This document shows positions 30,749 to 38,313 of a stretch of 64,000 bases of DNA, piece after piece. The DNA is from Microbacterium sp. AG1240 (GTDB lineage: Bacteria; Actinomycetota; Actinomycetes; Actinomycetales; Microbacteriaceae): positions 124,001-188,000 of the forward strand of contig NZ_RBXJ01000001.1 of assembly GCF_003635115.1 (NCBI RefSeq), written 5' to 3'. Below the pieces are notes generated by a model, which was given only the letters and a program-made list of their open reading frames with translations, was not told the DNA's origin and did not search any database. Positions within the stretch are counted from its first letter, which is position 1. The number at the start of each line of letters is the position of its first letter. Both the position numbers and the translations under genes were made by a program.

Positions 30749-31522
30749 ATGACGTACGAGACGATCCTCACCGAGACCCGCGGACGCGTGGGCTGGATCA
30801 CGCTGAACCGTCCTCACGCCCTCAACGCCCTGAACACGACGCTCATGCGTGAGGTCGTCGACGCGGCCGAGGCGTTCGACGCCGACCCCGGGATCGGTGC
30901 GATCGTCGTCACCGGGTCGGCGAAAGCCTTCGCCGCCGGTGCCGACATCAAGGAGATGGAGGCGAAGACCTCCGTCGAGATGATCGTGGACGACCACTTC
31001 GGGGCGTGGAGCCGGTTCGCCGCCGTGCGCACGCCCACGATCGCCGCGGTCGCCGGCTACGCCCTCGGCGGCGGCTGCGAGCTCGCGCTCATGTGCGACC
31101 TCGTCATCGCCGCCGACTCCGCGCGCTTCGGCCAGCCCGAGATCACGCTCGGGGTCATTCCCGGCATGGGAGGGTCGCAACGACTGGCGCGGGCGATTGG
31201 GTCGTACAAGACGGCCGACCTGATCCTCACCGGGCGGACCATGGATGCTGCCGAGGCCGAGCGCGCGGGGATCGTGTCGCGCGTGCTGCCGGCCGACCGG
31301 CTGCTCGACGAGGTCGCCGGCATCGCCGAGGGCATCGCGGCCAAGCCCCTCCCCGCCCTGTACGCGGCGACGGCGGCGCTCGACGCGGCCCTGGAGACAC
31401 CGCTCGCCGAGGGGCTCCGCTTCGAGAAGCAGGCGTTCGCGGCGTTGTTCGCGACCGACGACCAGAAGGAGGGGATGGCCGCGTTCCGCGAGAAGCGCGA
31501 GGCGCGCTTCCGTCACCGCTGA
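30749..31522 (+). CDS. Enoyl-CoA hydratase
   Basis: 257-residue crotonase with both catalytic glutamates in place ([13 protein letters not shown] and [15 protein letters not shown]), unlike the crotonase at 3728. [11 protein letters not shown] is the oxyanion-hole motif. It hydrates short-chain trans-2-enoyl-CoA in beta-oxidation. GGAAGGGA lies upstream of the ATG. Converges on the SnoaL-like gene with 5 bases between stops. Confidence 0.93.
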   Translation: MTYETILTETRGRVGWITLNRPHALNALNTTLMREVVDAAEAFDADPGIGAIVVTGSAKAFAAGADIKEMEAKTSVEMIVDDHFGAWSRFAAVRTPTIAAVAGYALGGGCELALMCDLVIAADSARFGQPEITLGVIPGMGGSQRLARAIGSYKTADLILTGRTMDAAEAERAGIVSRVLPADRLLDEVAGIAEGIAAKPLPALYAATAALDAALETPLAEGLRFEKQAFAALFATDDQKEGMAAFREKREARFRHR

Positions 31523-31527
31523 TCGGG

Positions 31528-31962
31528 TCACATCTCGGCGACCAGATTGGGCCCGATGGCGCGCATCGAGATCATGTGCACGACGCGGCGCCGGATTCGA
31601 AGGCCGTCGGGGGTGCGCACGATCTCGTCGTCGTACCAGGCGTTGGCGATCGTGCCGTGGACGTTGTCGGGTTGCAGGACGACGGCATCACCGTAGGTGC
31701 GGACGGTCAGGGGGTCGGTCCCGGTCACCACCGTGTTCGTCATGCGGTGGAGCGTGCGTCCGGCGGGGTCGTGGGTCTCTCGCATGAAGGCGGTGAACGA
31801 CGAGGCGCCCTCCCACTGCGCGAAACCGAAGTCCACGTGGGCGTCGTCGGTGAACGTGGACGCGAAGAGCGCCCAGTCGCGAGTGTCGATCCCGGTCGAA
31901 TAGCGGTGGACGAGGTCGAGGATCTCGAACCGTTCGTGCGGGGTGGGGGTGATCGTGTTCAT
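31528..31962 (-). CDS. SnoaL-like / NTF2-fold protein
   Basis: 144 residues with the SnoaL_4-type start FEILDLVHRYSTGIDTRDW and FASTFTDDAHVDF, then a curved beta-sheet ending WYDDEIVRTPDGLRIRRRVV. The fold is that of small hydratases, dehydratases and limonene-epoxide hydrolase relatives; no reaction can be assigned. It lies downstream of the FrnE-like gene on the same strand and may share its control by the TetR operator. Only a weak ribosome-binding site (GGAAC) is seen. Confidence 0.8.
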   Translation of the reverse strand: MNTITPTPHERFEILDLVHRYSTGIDTRDWALFASTFTDDAHVDFGFAQWEGASSFTAFMRETHDPAGRTLHRMTNTVVTGTDPLTVRTYGDAVVLQPDNVHGTIANAWYDDEIVRTPDGLRIRRRVVHMISMRAIGPNLVAEM

Positions 31963-32018
31963 GAGAGGGTGTTCCGTTCTGTCTTCGGGTGGGGTGGGGA
32001 CTCTGCAGACGCCATCGA

Positions 32019-32036
32019 CGCAGGCCGCGGCCTGCG
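32019..32036. terminator. Perfect 18-bp palindrome after FrnE-like gene
   Basis: CGCAGGCCGCGGCCTGCG reads the same on both strands, in the 101-bp gap between two minus-strand genes. It could be a weak terminator or mRNA-stabilising hairpin; no T tract. Confidence 0.4.
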
Positions 32037-32063
32037 GGACGAGAGCGAGGGGGATCGAGCCGG

Positions 32064-32741
32064 TCATGCCGCGGCGACGCGGGTGAGGAGTTGCGTGAGC
32101 TCCTCGGTGCCGAGCGCGCCCGGGACGGCGAACCGGTCGTCGACGACCATGAAAGGTACGCCTCGGGCGCCGAGTGCGCGCCCGGTCTCGGCGTCGAGGT
32201 CGACGGCGGCCCGGTAGGTGCCGGCCGTCAGAGCAGCGCGCGCCCTCTCGGGGTCCAGGCCCGCATCGCCGGCCAGCTCGACGAGCGCATCGACCGACCC
32301 GAGGTGGCGCCCCTCGACGAAATACGCGCGGTAGAGGCGGTCGCTCATTCGTCGGCGGACACCCTGGGCCTGTGCGTAGTGGAGCATCTCCAGAGCCAGG
32401 TGCGAGTTCGTGGGCCGGATCGACTGCGGCTCGTACCGCAGGCCCTCGGCGGCGGCGACGGCTTTCATCTGCGAGAAGACCCGTTCCTGTTCGGCCGCGT
32501 CCATGCCGCGGTTCTCTCGCAGATACTCCGTCGCGTCGACCTCGGAGGGGAAGCCGGGCTGGAGTTCGAAGGACCGATGCACTATCTCGACCTCTCCGGG
32601 GAACGCCTCCACGGCGCGTCGGAGGCGGGCGTCGCCGACGTAGCACCAGACGCACTGCACGTCCGACCACACCTCGATCCTGATCGCGGGGCCGCCGCGC
32701 GTCTTGCCGGTCTCGTCGTCATCGCTAAAATGGGGTATCAC
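32064..32741 (-). CDS. DsbA-family oxidoreductase, FrnE-like
   Basis: 225 residues from the GTG at 32741, which lies exactly six bases after TATATT on the minus strand. An upstream GTG at 32771 is in frame but lies before the predicted transcription start. The thioredoxin-fold active site is CVWC in EVWSDVQCVWCYVG, FrnE/2-hydroxychromene-isomerase-like, with cis-Pro region RGVPFMVVDDRF near the C-terminus. No signal peptide, so cytosolic. Homologues act in oxidative stress or polyketide chemistry. Divergent from a TetR regulator with a 19-bp operator covering its own start. Confidence 0.85.
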   Translation of the reverse strand: MIPHFSDDDETGKTRGGPAIRIEVWSDVQCVWCYVGDARLRRAVEAFPGEVEIVHRSFELQPGFPSEVDATEYLRENRGMDAAEQERVFSQMKAVAAAEGLRYEPQSIRPTNSHLALEMLHYAQAQGVRRRMSDRLYRAYFVEGRHLGSVDALVELAGDAGLDPERARAALTAGTYRAAVDLDAETGRALGARGVPFMVVDDRFAVPGALGTEELTQLLTRVAAA

Positions 32742-32747
32742 CCCATT
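32729..32747. promoter_or_regulatory. 19-bp palindromic operator between frnE-like and tetR genes
   Basis: AATGGGGTATCACCCCATT: 8-bp perfect arms around a 3-bp centre. It covers the predicted leaderless start (GTG at 32741) of the minus-strand gene and lies just before the plus-strand TAATAT/TATAAG. Likely binding site of the adjacent TetR regulator. Confidence 0.75.
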
Positions 32748-32753
32748 AATATA
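32748..32753 (-). promoter_or_regulatory. -10 element TATATT, leaderless frnE-like gene
   Basis: On the minus strand TATATT, six bases, then GTG at 32741; this start codon lies inside the operator palindrome. Confidence 0.6.
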
Positions 32754-32809
32754 AGTGGTGGATGCCCCCACTTGTCAACGTCTCCGTCGGGACGGCGCGA
32801 AGGAGCCCC

Positions 32810-33352
32810 ATGCGAGCTGACGCCCAACGCAACTACGACGCGATCGTTCGAGCGGCCGCGGTCGAGGTGGAGCGCGTCGGTGCAGACGCCTCGCTCGAGG
32901 ACATCGCCCGTAACGCCGGCGTGGGATCGGCCACCCTGCATCGGCGGTTCCGCACCCGCCGCGCGCTTCTCCAAGCCGTCTTCGTCGACCGCATCACGAC
33001 GATCTGCGAGCACGCCGATGTGCTCAGCGCCCGCATGGGGGCGGGCGAGGCGCTGGAAGCATGGCTTCGCGAACTGGCGCGGTTCAGTGCTTCGACCCGG
33101 GGCGTCGCGGATGCCCTCATCCTCGGCACCGTACCCGACCCGGCGACGAGTGCGTGCGAGACGATGCTGATCTCCACGGCCGGTTCCCTGCACGCGCGCG
33201 CGCTCGAGAGCGGTGAGGTCTCCGCCACGGTGTCGGCTCTCGACCTCCTCGCACTCGTGAACTCCCTGTCGCTCGGCTCCCGGACCGCGCCCGACCCCGT
33301 CGAGTACGCCGAGAGGCTGCTCGGCCTCGCCCTGGACGGCATCCGCCGGTAG
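32810..33352 (+). CDS. TetR/AcrR-family transcriptional regulator
   Basis: 180 residues from the ATG at 32810, which has AAGGAG five bases upstream; an in-frame ATG at 32762 lacks one. The N-terminal helix-turn-helix reads NYDAIVRAAAVEVERVGADA, then IARNAGVGSATLHRRFRTRR. The C-terminal domain resembles small TetR_C members with SAREL-like length. Likely repressor of the divergent FrnE-like gene and itself through the palindrome at 32729-32747. Confidence 0.9.
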   Translation: MRADAQRNYDAIVRAAAVEVERVGADASLEDIARNAGVGSATLHRRFRTRRALLQAVFVDRITTICEHADVLSARMGAGEALEAWLRELARFSASTRGVADALILGTVPDPATSACETMLISTAGSLHARALESGEVSATVSALDLLALVNSLSLGSRTAPDPVEYAERLLGLALDGIRR

Positions 33353-33416
33353 TCCGCGGCCGGCGACGGTCGTTCGATCGGGGGCGCATCCGGTCGGGCG
33401 CAGCATCCACCTTTCC

Positions 33417-33422
33417 TAGAAT
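33417..33422 (+). promoter_or_regulatory. -10 element TAGAAT, leaderless cytochrome b gene
   Basis: TAGAAT, six bases, then GTG at 33429. Confidence 0.6.
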
Positions 33423-33428
33423 CGGACT

Positions 33429-34403
33429 GTGGCAGCGGCTGATCGTCCGGGGGTGAATGCTCCCCCCGGCGCGCGCCGGATGCGCTTCACCCGGCGGCAG
33501 TGGGTCGGCGCGAGCGTCGTCGGGATCATCGGCCTCGTCGTGCTGGCGGCGCTGGTCGTCGTCGGCGCCCGCGCGCTGGTCTCGCTCGATCCCGTGCGGG
33601 CGTTCGTGACGCAGCATCCCGGCGAGTACCCACTGCCCGACGGCGCGCCGGTCGGCATTCCGGCCTGGCTGGGCTGGCAGCACTTCTTCAACACGTTCCT
33701 GATCGTGCTCATCATCCGTTCGGGCTGGCAGGTGCGCAGGCAGAAGCGGCCCATCGCCTTCTGGTCGCCGCGCGGCGAGAAGCGGCGCAAGATGAGCCTG
33801 ACGGTGTGGTTCCATCTCGCGCTCGACGTGCTCTGGATCGCCAACGGCGTGCTGTACGTCGTTCTCCTGTTCGCCACCGGTCAGTGGATGAAGATCGTGC
33901 CGACCTCGTGGGAGGTCTTCCCGAATGCGCTCGCCGCGGGCCTGCAGTACGCCGCCCTCGACTGGCCGACCCATAACGGCTGGGTGAACTACAACAGCCT
34001 GCAGCAGCTCTTCTACTTCACGACCGTATTCATCGCCGCCCCCGCGGCCATCGTCACCGGGGCGCGTCTGAGCATGTTCTGGCCCCGCACCGCCGATCGA
34101 CTGAACCGGCTGCTCCCGTTCGATGCGGCGCGGCGGGTGCACGTCTGGACGATGATCTACTTCCTCATCTTCATCGCCGTCCACGTCGCGCTGGTCTTCG
34201 CCACCGGTGCGCTGCGTAACCTGAACCACATGTACGCGTCACAGGACACGGTGAATTGGACGGGCTTCGCGATCTTCGTCGCATCCCTGGTGGCGCTGGC
34301 AGCGGGGTGGGTCGCTGCCCGCCCGGCGGTGCTCGTTCCGATCGCTCGCCTCTTCGGCGACGTGCGGGTCGTGCCGGTGCCGACGCAGGGGCGCGCCCGA
34401 TGA
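33429..34403 (+). CDS. Cytochrome b/b6 (b561-like) domain membrane protein
   Basis: 324 residues. The first span is VGASVVGIIGLVVLAALVVV, followed by an extracytoplasmic segment and then four helices carrying candidate heme histidines: GWQHFFNTFL, VWFHLALDVLWI, and the pair in RRVHVWTMIYFLIFIAVHVA. This resembles the di-heme cytochrome b subunit of Ni/Fe-hydrogenases and formate dehydrogenases, but no such partner is nearby. Its stop overlaps the next gene, a gamma-glutamyltransferase, by ATGA. Electron partner unknown. Start GTG, leaderless. Confidence 0.75.
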   Translation: MAAADRPGVNAPPGARRMRFTRRQWVGASVVGIIGLVVLAALVVVGARALVSLDPVRAFVTQHPGEYPLPDGAPVGIPAWLGWQHFFNTFLIVLIIRSGWQVRRQKRPIAFWSPRGEKRRKMSLTVWFHLALDVLWIANGVLYVVLLFATGQWMKIVPTSWEVFPNALAAGLQYAALDWPTHNGWVNYNSLQQLFYFTTVFIAAPAAIVTGARLSMFWPRTADRLNRLLPFDAARRVHVWTMIYFLIFIAVHVALVFATGALRNLNHMYASQDTVNWTGFAIFVASLVALAAGWVAARPAVLVPIARLFGDVRVVPVPTQGRAR

Positions 34404-36169
34404 CGCTCACGACACGGCCCGAGCTCGTCGGCACGTTCGGCATGGTGGCCTCGACGCACTGGCTGGCGTCGGCGGCCGGCATGGCCGTGCTCGAGGAGGG
34501 CGGCAACGCCTTCGACGCGGCCGCGGCGGCCGGCCTGGTTCTGCACGTGGTCGAGCCGCACTTGAACGGACTCGGCGGCGACGCGCCCATCATCGGCTTC
34601 GACGTCGCCTCCGGCCGACCCTGGGTGCTGTGCGGGCAGGGCACGGCGCCGGCGGCGGCCGACCACTCGGCCTTCACCGCGCTCGGACTCGGCGTGGTTC
34701 CGGGCACCGGGCACCTGGCGGCGGTCGTCCCCGGCGCGTTCGGGGCCTGGATGTCGATGCTCGAGCGCCACGGATCGCTGCCCCTCGAGCGCATCACGCG
34801 ATTCGCGATCGGCTACGCGCGCGAGGGGTACCCGCTCATCCCGCAGGCGGTCGCCACCATCGGCACGGTCGCCGAGCTGTTCGCTGCGCACTGGCCGACG
34901 TCGGCCGAGATCTACCTTGCCGGCGGGATGCCCCCGTCGCCGCGCGCCCGGTTCCGCAATCCCGCTCTCGCCGACACGCTCGAACGCATCGTGCGCGAGG
35001 CGAGCGCCGGCGGCGGGTCGCGCGAGCGCGTGATCGCGCGAGCGCGCGACACGTTCTACCGAGGCTTCGTCGCCGACGCGGTCGACGCCTGGATGCGGCA
35101 CCCGGTGCGCGATTCGAGCGGCCGCGACCACGCGGGCCTGCTTCGCGCCGACGACCTCGCATCGTGGGAGCCGACCTGGGAGGCCCCGGCGACCATCGAG
35201 TTCGCCGGCGTCACCGTCGCGAAGACAGGCCCCTGGGGGCAGGGCCCCGTGCTGCTCCAGCAGCTCGCGATGCTCGCCCACCAAGACCTCGGCGCGCCCG
35301 GTTCGGCGCAGACGGTGCACGCGGTGATCGAGACGGCGAAGCTCGCGTTCGCCGATCGCGAGGCCTACTACGGCGACCCCGACTTCGTCGATGTTCCGCT
35401 GGCCGCCCTCCTCTCCGACGGCTACGCCCGTGAACGTGCCGGGCTCGTCGGACCACGAGCGGCGGACGGCCAGCACCCGGGGAGGCCGGGCGGACGCACG
35501 CCGGTTCTGCCGCGCGAGGTGGCGGCCCCGCAGACCGGAACGGCCGGTATCGGCGAGCCGACCGTCGCCCGCGACGGCCTCACCCGCGGCGACACCTGCC
35601 ACCTCGACGTCGTCGACCGGTGGGGCAACGTCGTCGCCGCGACGCCGAGCGGGGGATGGCTGCAGAGCTCCCCGGTCATCCCCGGTCTCGGGTTCTCGTT
35701 GCCGACACGCGCCCAGATGTTCTGGATCGAGCAGGGTCTGGCGAACTCCATCGCGCCGCGCAAGCGCCCGCGCACGACCCTGAGCCCCGGGCTGCTGCTG
35801 CGCGACGGGCGTCCGTACCTGGCGTTCGGAACCCCCGGCGGAGACCAGCAGGACCAGTGGCCGGTGGCGTTCCTGCTGAACCACCTCGTGCACGGCATGA
35901 ATCTCCAGGAGTCGATCGACGCGGCGAACTGGCACTCGACGCACATGCCGTCGTCGTTCTACCCGCGGGACTCGGAGCCGCGCGGTGTCGTGGTCGAGGA
36001 CCGCGTCGGCGACGCCGTGGTGGCCGAGCTGCGCGAGCGCGGCCACGACGTGACCGTGTCGGGGCCGTGGTCGCTCGGTCGTCTCAGCGCCGCCGGCATC
36101 CGCGAGGACGGCATGCTGATCGCCGCGGCGAACCCGCGCGGCATGCAGGGCTACGCCGCCGGGCGCTGA
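34400..36169 (+). CDS. Gamma-glutamyltransferase family protein
   Basis: 589-residue Ntn-hydrolase. The start STHWLASAAGMAVLEEGGNA is the family's N-terminal block, and the autoprocessing Thr is in GDTCHLDVVDRWGN, where canonical GGT has TTH. FGTPGGDQQDQW corresponds to the GGSRIP-like substrate loop. No signal peptide is seen, so it may be a cytosolic GGT/cephalosporin-acylase-like paralogue rather than secreted glutathione hydrolase. ATG at 34400 overlaps the cytochrome b stop, implying coupled translation. Confidence 0.88.
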   Translation: MTLTTRPELVGTFGMVASTHWLASAAGMAVLEEGGNAFDAAAAAGLVLHVVEPHLNGLGGDAPIIGFDVASGRPWVLCGQGTAPAAADHSAFTALGLGVVPGTGHLAAVVPGAFGAWMSMLERHGSLPLERITRFAIGYAREGYPLIPQAVATIGTVAELFAAHWPTSAEIYLAGGMPPSPRARFRNPALADTLERIVREASAGGGSRERVIARARDTFYRGFVADAVDAWMRHPVRDSSGRDHAGLLRADDLASWEPTWEAPATIEFAGVTVAKTGPWGQGPVLLQQLAMLAHQDLGAPGSAQTVHAVIETAKLAFADREAYYGDPDFVDVPLAALLSDGYARERAGLVGPRAADGQHPGRPGGRTPVLPREVAAPQTGTAGIGEPTVARDGLTRGDTCHLDVVDRWGNVVAATPSGGWLQSSPVIPGLGFSLPTRAQMFWIEQGLANSIAPRKRPRTTLSPGLLLRDGRPYLAFGTPGGDQQDQWPVAFLLNHLVHGMNLQESIDAANWHSTHMPSSFYPRDSEPRGVVVEDRVGDAVVAELRERGHDVTVSGPWSLGRLSAAGIREDGMLIAAANPRGMQGYAAGR

Positions 36170-36172
36170 GCT

Positions 36173-36249
36173 GACCGCGAGACCCGATCCGCCCGCCGAG
36201 ACCCCGACATTCTGCGGGGGTCTCGCCGCGGTGCAGCGGTCTCGCGCTC
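36173..36249. repeat. Nested inverted repeat (CGCGAGAC element, copy 2)
   Basis: Outer arms GACCGCGAGACC (36173-36184) and GGTCTCGCGCTC (36238-36249); inner arms CGAGACCCC (36197-36205) and GGGGTCTCG (36217-36225). Same design and shared core as the element at 5375-5449. It fills the gap between two convergent genes and may terminate both. Confidence 0.7.
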
Positions 36250-37012
36250 AGGGTTGCGGGACGGATGCGGCGCCCGCGGCGAATCCGTCGGCGTAGGCCT
36301 CGTCGGCGCCCTGGCGGAACATGTCGCGTTCGCCGGGGCGCACGATCGACCGCGCGCCCGGGAGGTCGAGCCCGCCCACGAGATCGGCGCGCCCCCGCAC
36401 CACGGCCACGGGGCGGCGCGATGCCTTGCCCTTGACGAGATCCGCGGCGGCGGCGATCTCGTCGGCGACGCAGGGCATCGTCACCACGAGCGACCGGCCC
36501 TCGGCATCCGTCTGTCCGCGGAGGTCTTCGAAGACGTGCACGCCGCCGGCGCCGATCGCGGAGTCGGTCTGCCCCTCCCGCCACGCGCGTCCGAGCGTGT
36601 CGGAGACCAGCACGCCGACGAGCGCGCCGGTGCGTGCGCGCAGTCCCTCGGCCAGACGCCGGGCCGACGCATCCGGATCTTCGGGGAGGAGCAGCACCGT
36701 GCCCGCGGGAGTGTTGCTCGCGTCGACCCCGGCCGCGGCCGAGACCATGCCGAGGCGGTTCTCGACGATGCGGGTGGTGTGCCCGGTCGCCGAGGTGCGG
36801 GTCGCGACGACCCTGACCGTCTCGGCGGTGATCGCGTCTTCGCGATCGTCGGCGTCGATGATGCGGCCCTCCGCCTTCGAGACGATCTTGCTCGTCACGA
36901 CGAGGATGTCGCCGTCGCGCAGCTCGCCGCCGGCGGCGGCGGCGATCACGTCGACGAGGTCGACTCCCGGCGTGATCTCGCCGATGCCGTCGAGGGCCCA
37001 GAGCTGCAGCAC
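36248..37012 (-). CDS. cofE: Coenzyme F420-0:L-glutamate ligase CofE
   Basis: 254-residue stand-alone CofE, adding glutamates to F420-0 with GTP. Start GTG at 37012, one base after the stop of the acetyltransferase gene. Conserved blocks: [15 protein letters not shown] near residue 40, [19 protein letters not shown] mid-protein, and [18 protein letters not shown]. Mycobacterial FbiB carries an extra nitroreductase domain; that half is absent here. Translationally coupled to the GNAT gene. Implies the organism makes F420; other fbi genes are not in the window. Confidence 0.9.
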   Translation of the reverse strand: MLQLWALDGIGEITPGVDLVDVIAAAAGGELRDGDILVVTSKIVSKAEGRIIDADDREDAITAETVRVVATRTSATGHTTRIVENRLGMVSAAAGVDASNTPAGTVLLLPEDPDASARRLAEGLRARTGALVGVLVSDTLGRAWREGQTDSAIGAGGVHVFEDLRGQTDAEGRSLVVTMPCVADEIAAAADLVKGKASRRPVAVVRGRADLVGGLDLPGARSIVRPGERDMFRQGADEAYADGFAAGAASVPQP

Positions 37013-37013
37013 G

Positions 37014-37532
37014 TCAGCGGACGAAGCGCACCTCGGTGAGCGTCTCGCCGAGGAAGGGCTCGGTGTGCGAGGCGCCGTCGAGGGTGAAGCCGTTGCGGAC
37101 CCAGAAGCGGTGGGCGCGGGGATTGTCTTCGGCGACCCAGAGGTAGAGCTCCTCGCCGGGCTCGACGGCGGCGTCGAACAGCTGCTGTCCGATGCCGGTG
37201 CCGTGCCAGGCGTCGAGCAGGTAGATGAAGAACAACTCGCGGGCGCGGGGTGCATCCTCGTCGCGCGACGGACCGGAGCCGACGAATCCGACGATGACGC
37301 CGTCGACGAGGGCTGCGCGCATGCGGTAGTCCTCGCCCTGCGACGCCCAGTGCGTCCAGAGCTCGGCCATGCGGCGAGCCGACACGCGCTCGAGCGCGGC
37401 CTTGCTGATCAGGTGGTCGTAGGTCTCGTGCCAGCACGTCGCGTGGACGCGCCCGAGGGCCTCGGCGTCCACGTCGCGAACCGGGCGGACGACGATGTCG
37501 CGCTGGATCTCGATAGGTGTTTCGGGTGCCAT
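37014..37532 (-). CDS. GNAT-family N-acetyltransferase
   Basis: 172-residue acyltransferase with [20 protein letters not shown] at the start. The acetyl-CoA loop lies after [20 protein letters not shown] (Q/RxxGxG variant), and [19 protein letters not shown] is the C-terminal motif. Substrate unknown. First gene of a two-gene unit with cofE; ATG placed six bases after TAGAGT, so probably leaderless. Confidence 0.88.
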   Translation of the reverse strand: MAPETPIEIQRDIVVRPVRDVDAEALGRVHATCWHETYDHLISKAALERVSARRMAELWTHWASQGEDYRMRAALVDGVIVGFVGSGPSRDEDAPRARELFFIYLLDAWHGTGIGQQLFDAAVEPGEELYLWVAEDNPRAHRFWVRNGFTLDGASHTEPFLGETLTEVRFVR

Positions 37533-37538
37533 GAGCAG

Positions 37539-37544
37539 ACTCTA
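37539..37544 (-). promoter_or_regulatory. -10 element TAGAGT, leaderless GNAT gene
   Basis: On the minus strand TAGAGT, six bases, ATG at 37532. Confidence 0.6.
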
Positions 37545-37578
37545 CGCGTGAGCCCGAAGGCTCGGAAATCGGCCGGAC

Positions 37579-37643
37579 GCGGGCTTTCCGTCCGGGCGCG
37601 GGCTTCGTGCGCGCGGGGGCCCTCGCGTCGATCGAAAGCCCGC
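37579..37643. repeat. Inverted repeat between divergent GNAT and thioesterase genes
   Basis: GCGGGCTTTC (37579-37588) and GAAAGCCCGC (37634-37643) are perfect 10-bp arms; a further GCGGGCTT copy lies between them at 37598-37605. The gap is 209 bp (37533-37741) and holds no gene. Confidence 0.5.
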
Positions 37644-37727
37644 GCGCCCTGGCGGAGTTCGCCGACGAAAAGGCCTGCGCTTTGTAGGTCATCCACGAAC
37701 GAGAGCGCGAGATCGCCGTCGGGTCGG

Positions 37728-37733
37728 TACGAT
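37728..37733 (+). promoter_or_regulatory. -10 element TACGAT for thioesterase gene
   Basis: TACGAT, eight bases, then GTG at 37742; slightly longer spacing than the common six. Confidence 0.45.
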
Positions 37734-37741
37734 CGCGCCTC

Positions 37742-38299
37742 GTGAATGTCCTCTGGCGCACCCTCATCGTCATCCTCCGCGCGCGGCTGCACCGGCTGCG
37801 GCGCCCCCTGGCCGCCACGGCGATCAGCCGCATCCGCGTACGCACGCTCCCGACCGACATCGACCTGCTGCGCCACATGAACAACGGCCGCTATCTCTCG
37901 CTGTTCGACCTCGGACGCTGGGATCTCCTCATCCGCACGGGCCTGGCCGACGCGACCCGCGCGCAGGGGTGGTACGCGGTCGTGTCGAACGAGACGATCA
38001 CCTTCCGGAAGTCGCTGAACCTCTGGCAGAGCTTCATCATCGAGACCCGCTTCATCGGGCACGACGACCGTGCCTTCTTCCTCGAGCACCGCGCGGTCGT
38101 CGACGGTGAGATCTACGCGCAGGCGATCATCCGGGCACGGATGCTGCGTCGCTCGGGCGGCACCGTTCCCCACGAGGAGCTGTTCGCCGCCATCGGACGC
38201 CCGGAGGGGCTCCCCGAGGTCGCGCCCTGGCTGCACGAGTGGGCCGCAGCATCCGCTCTGCCCTCCACGAAGCGCCCCGCCCCCAGCGTCTGGGACTGA
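37742..38299 (+). CDS. Acyl-CoA thioesterase family protein (4HBT, THEM6-like)
   Basis: 185 residues. A short hydrophobic basic N-terminus is followed by a hot-dog domain with the motif DIDLLRHMNNGRYLSLFDLG, typical of the 4HBT_2/THEM6-like group, and NETITFRKSLNLWQSFIIET. These enzymes hydrolyse acyl-CoA thioesters; the actual acyl chain is unknown. Converges on the transglutaminase-like gene with 14 bases between stops. Confidence 0.82.
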   Translation: MNVLWRTLIVILRARLHRLRRPLAATAISRIRVRTLPTDIDLLRHMNNGRYLSLFDLGRWDLLIRTGLADATRAQGWYAVVSNETITFRKSLNLWQSFIIETRFIGHDDRAFFLEHRAVVDGEIYAQAIIRARMLRRSGGTVPHEELFAAIGRPEGLPEVAPWLHEWAAASALPSTKRPAPSVWD

Positions 38300-38313
38300 A
38301 CCCCCGCCGCCGG

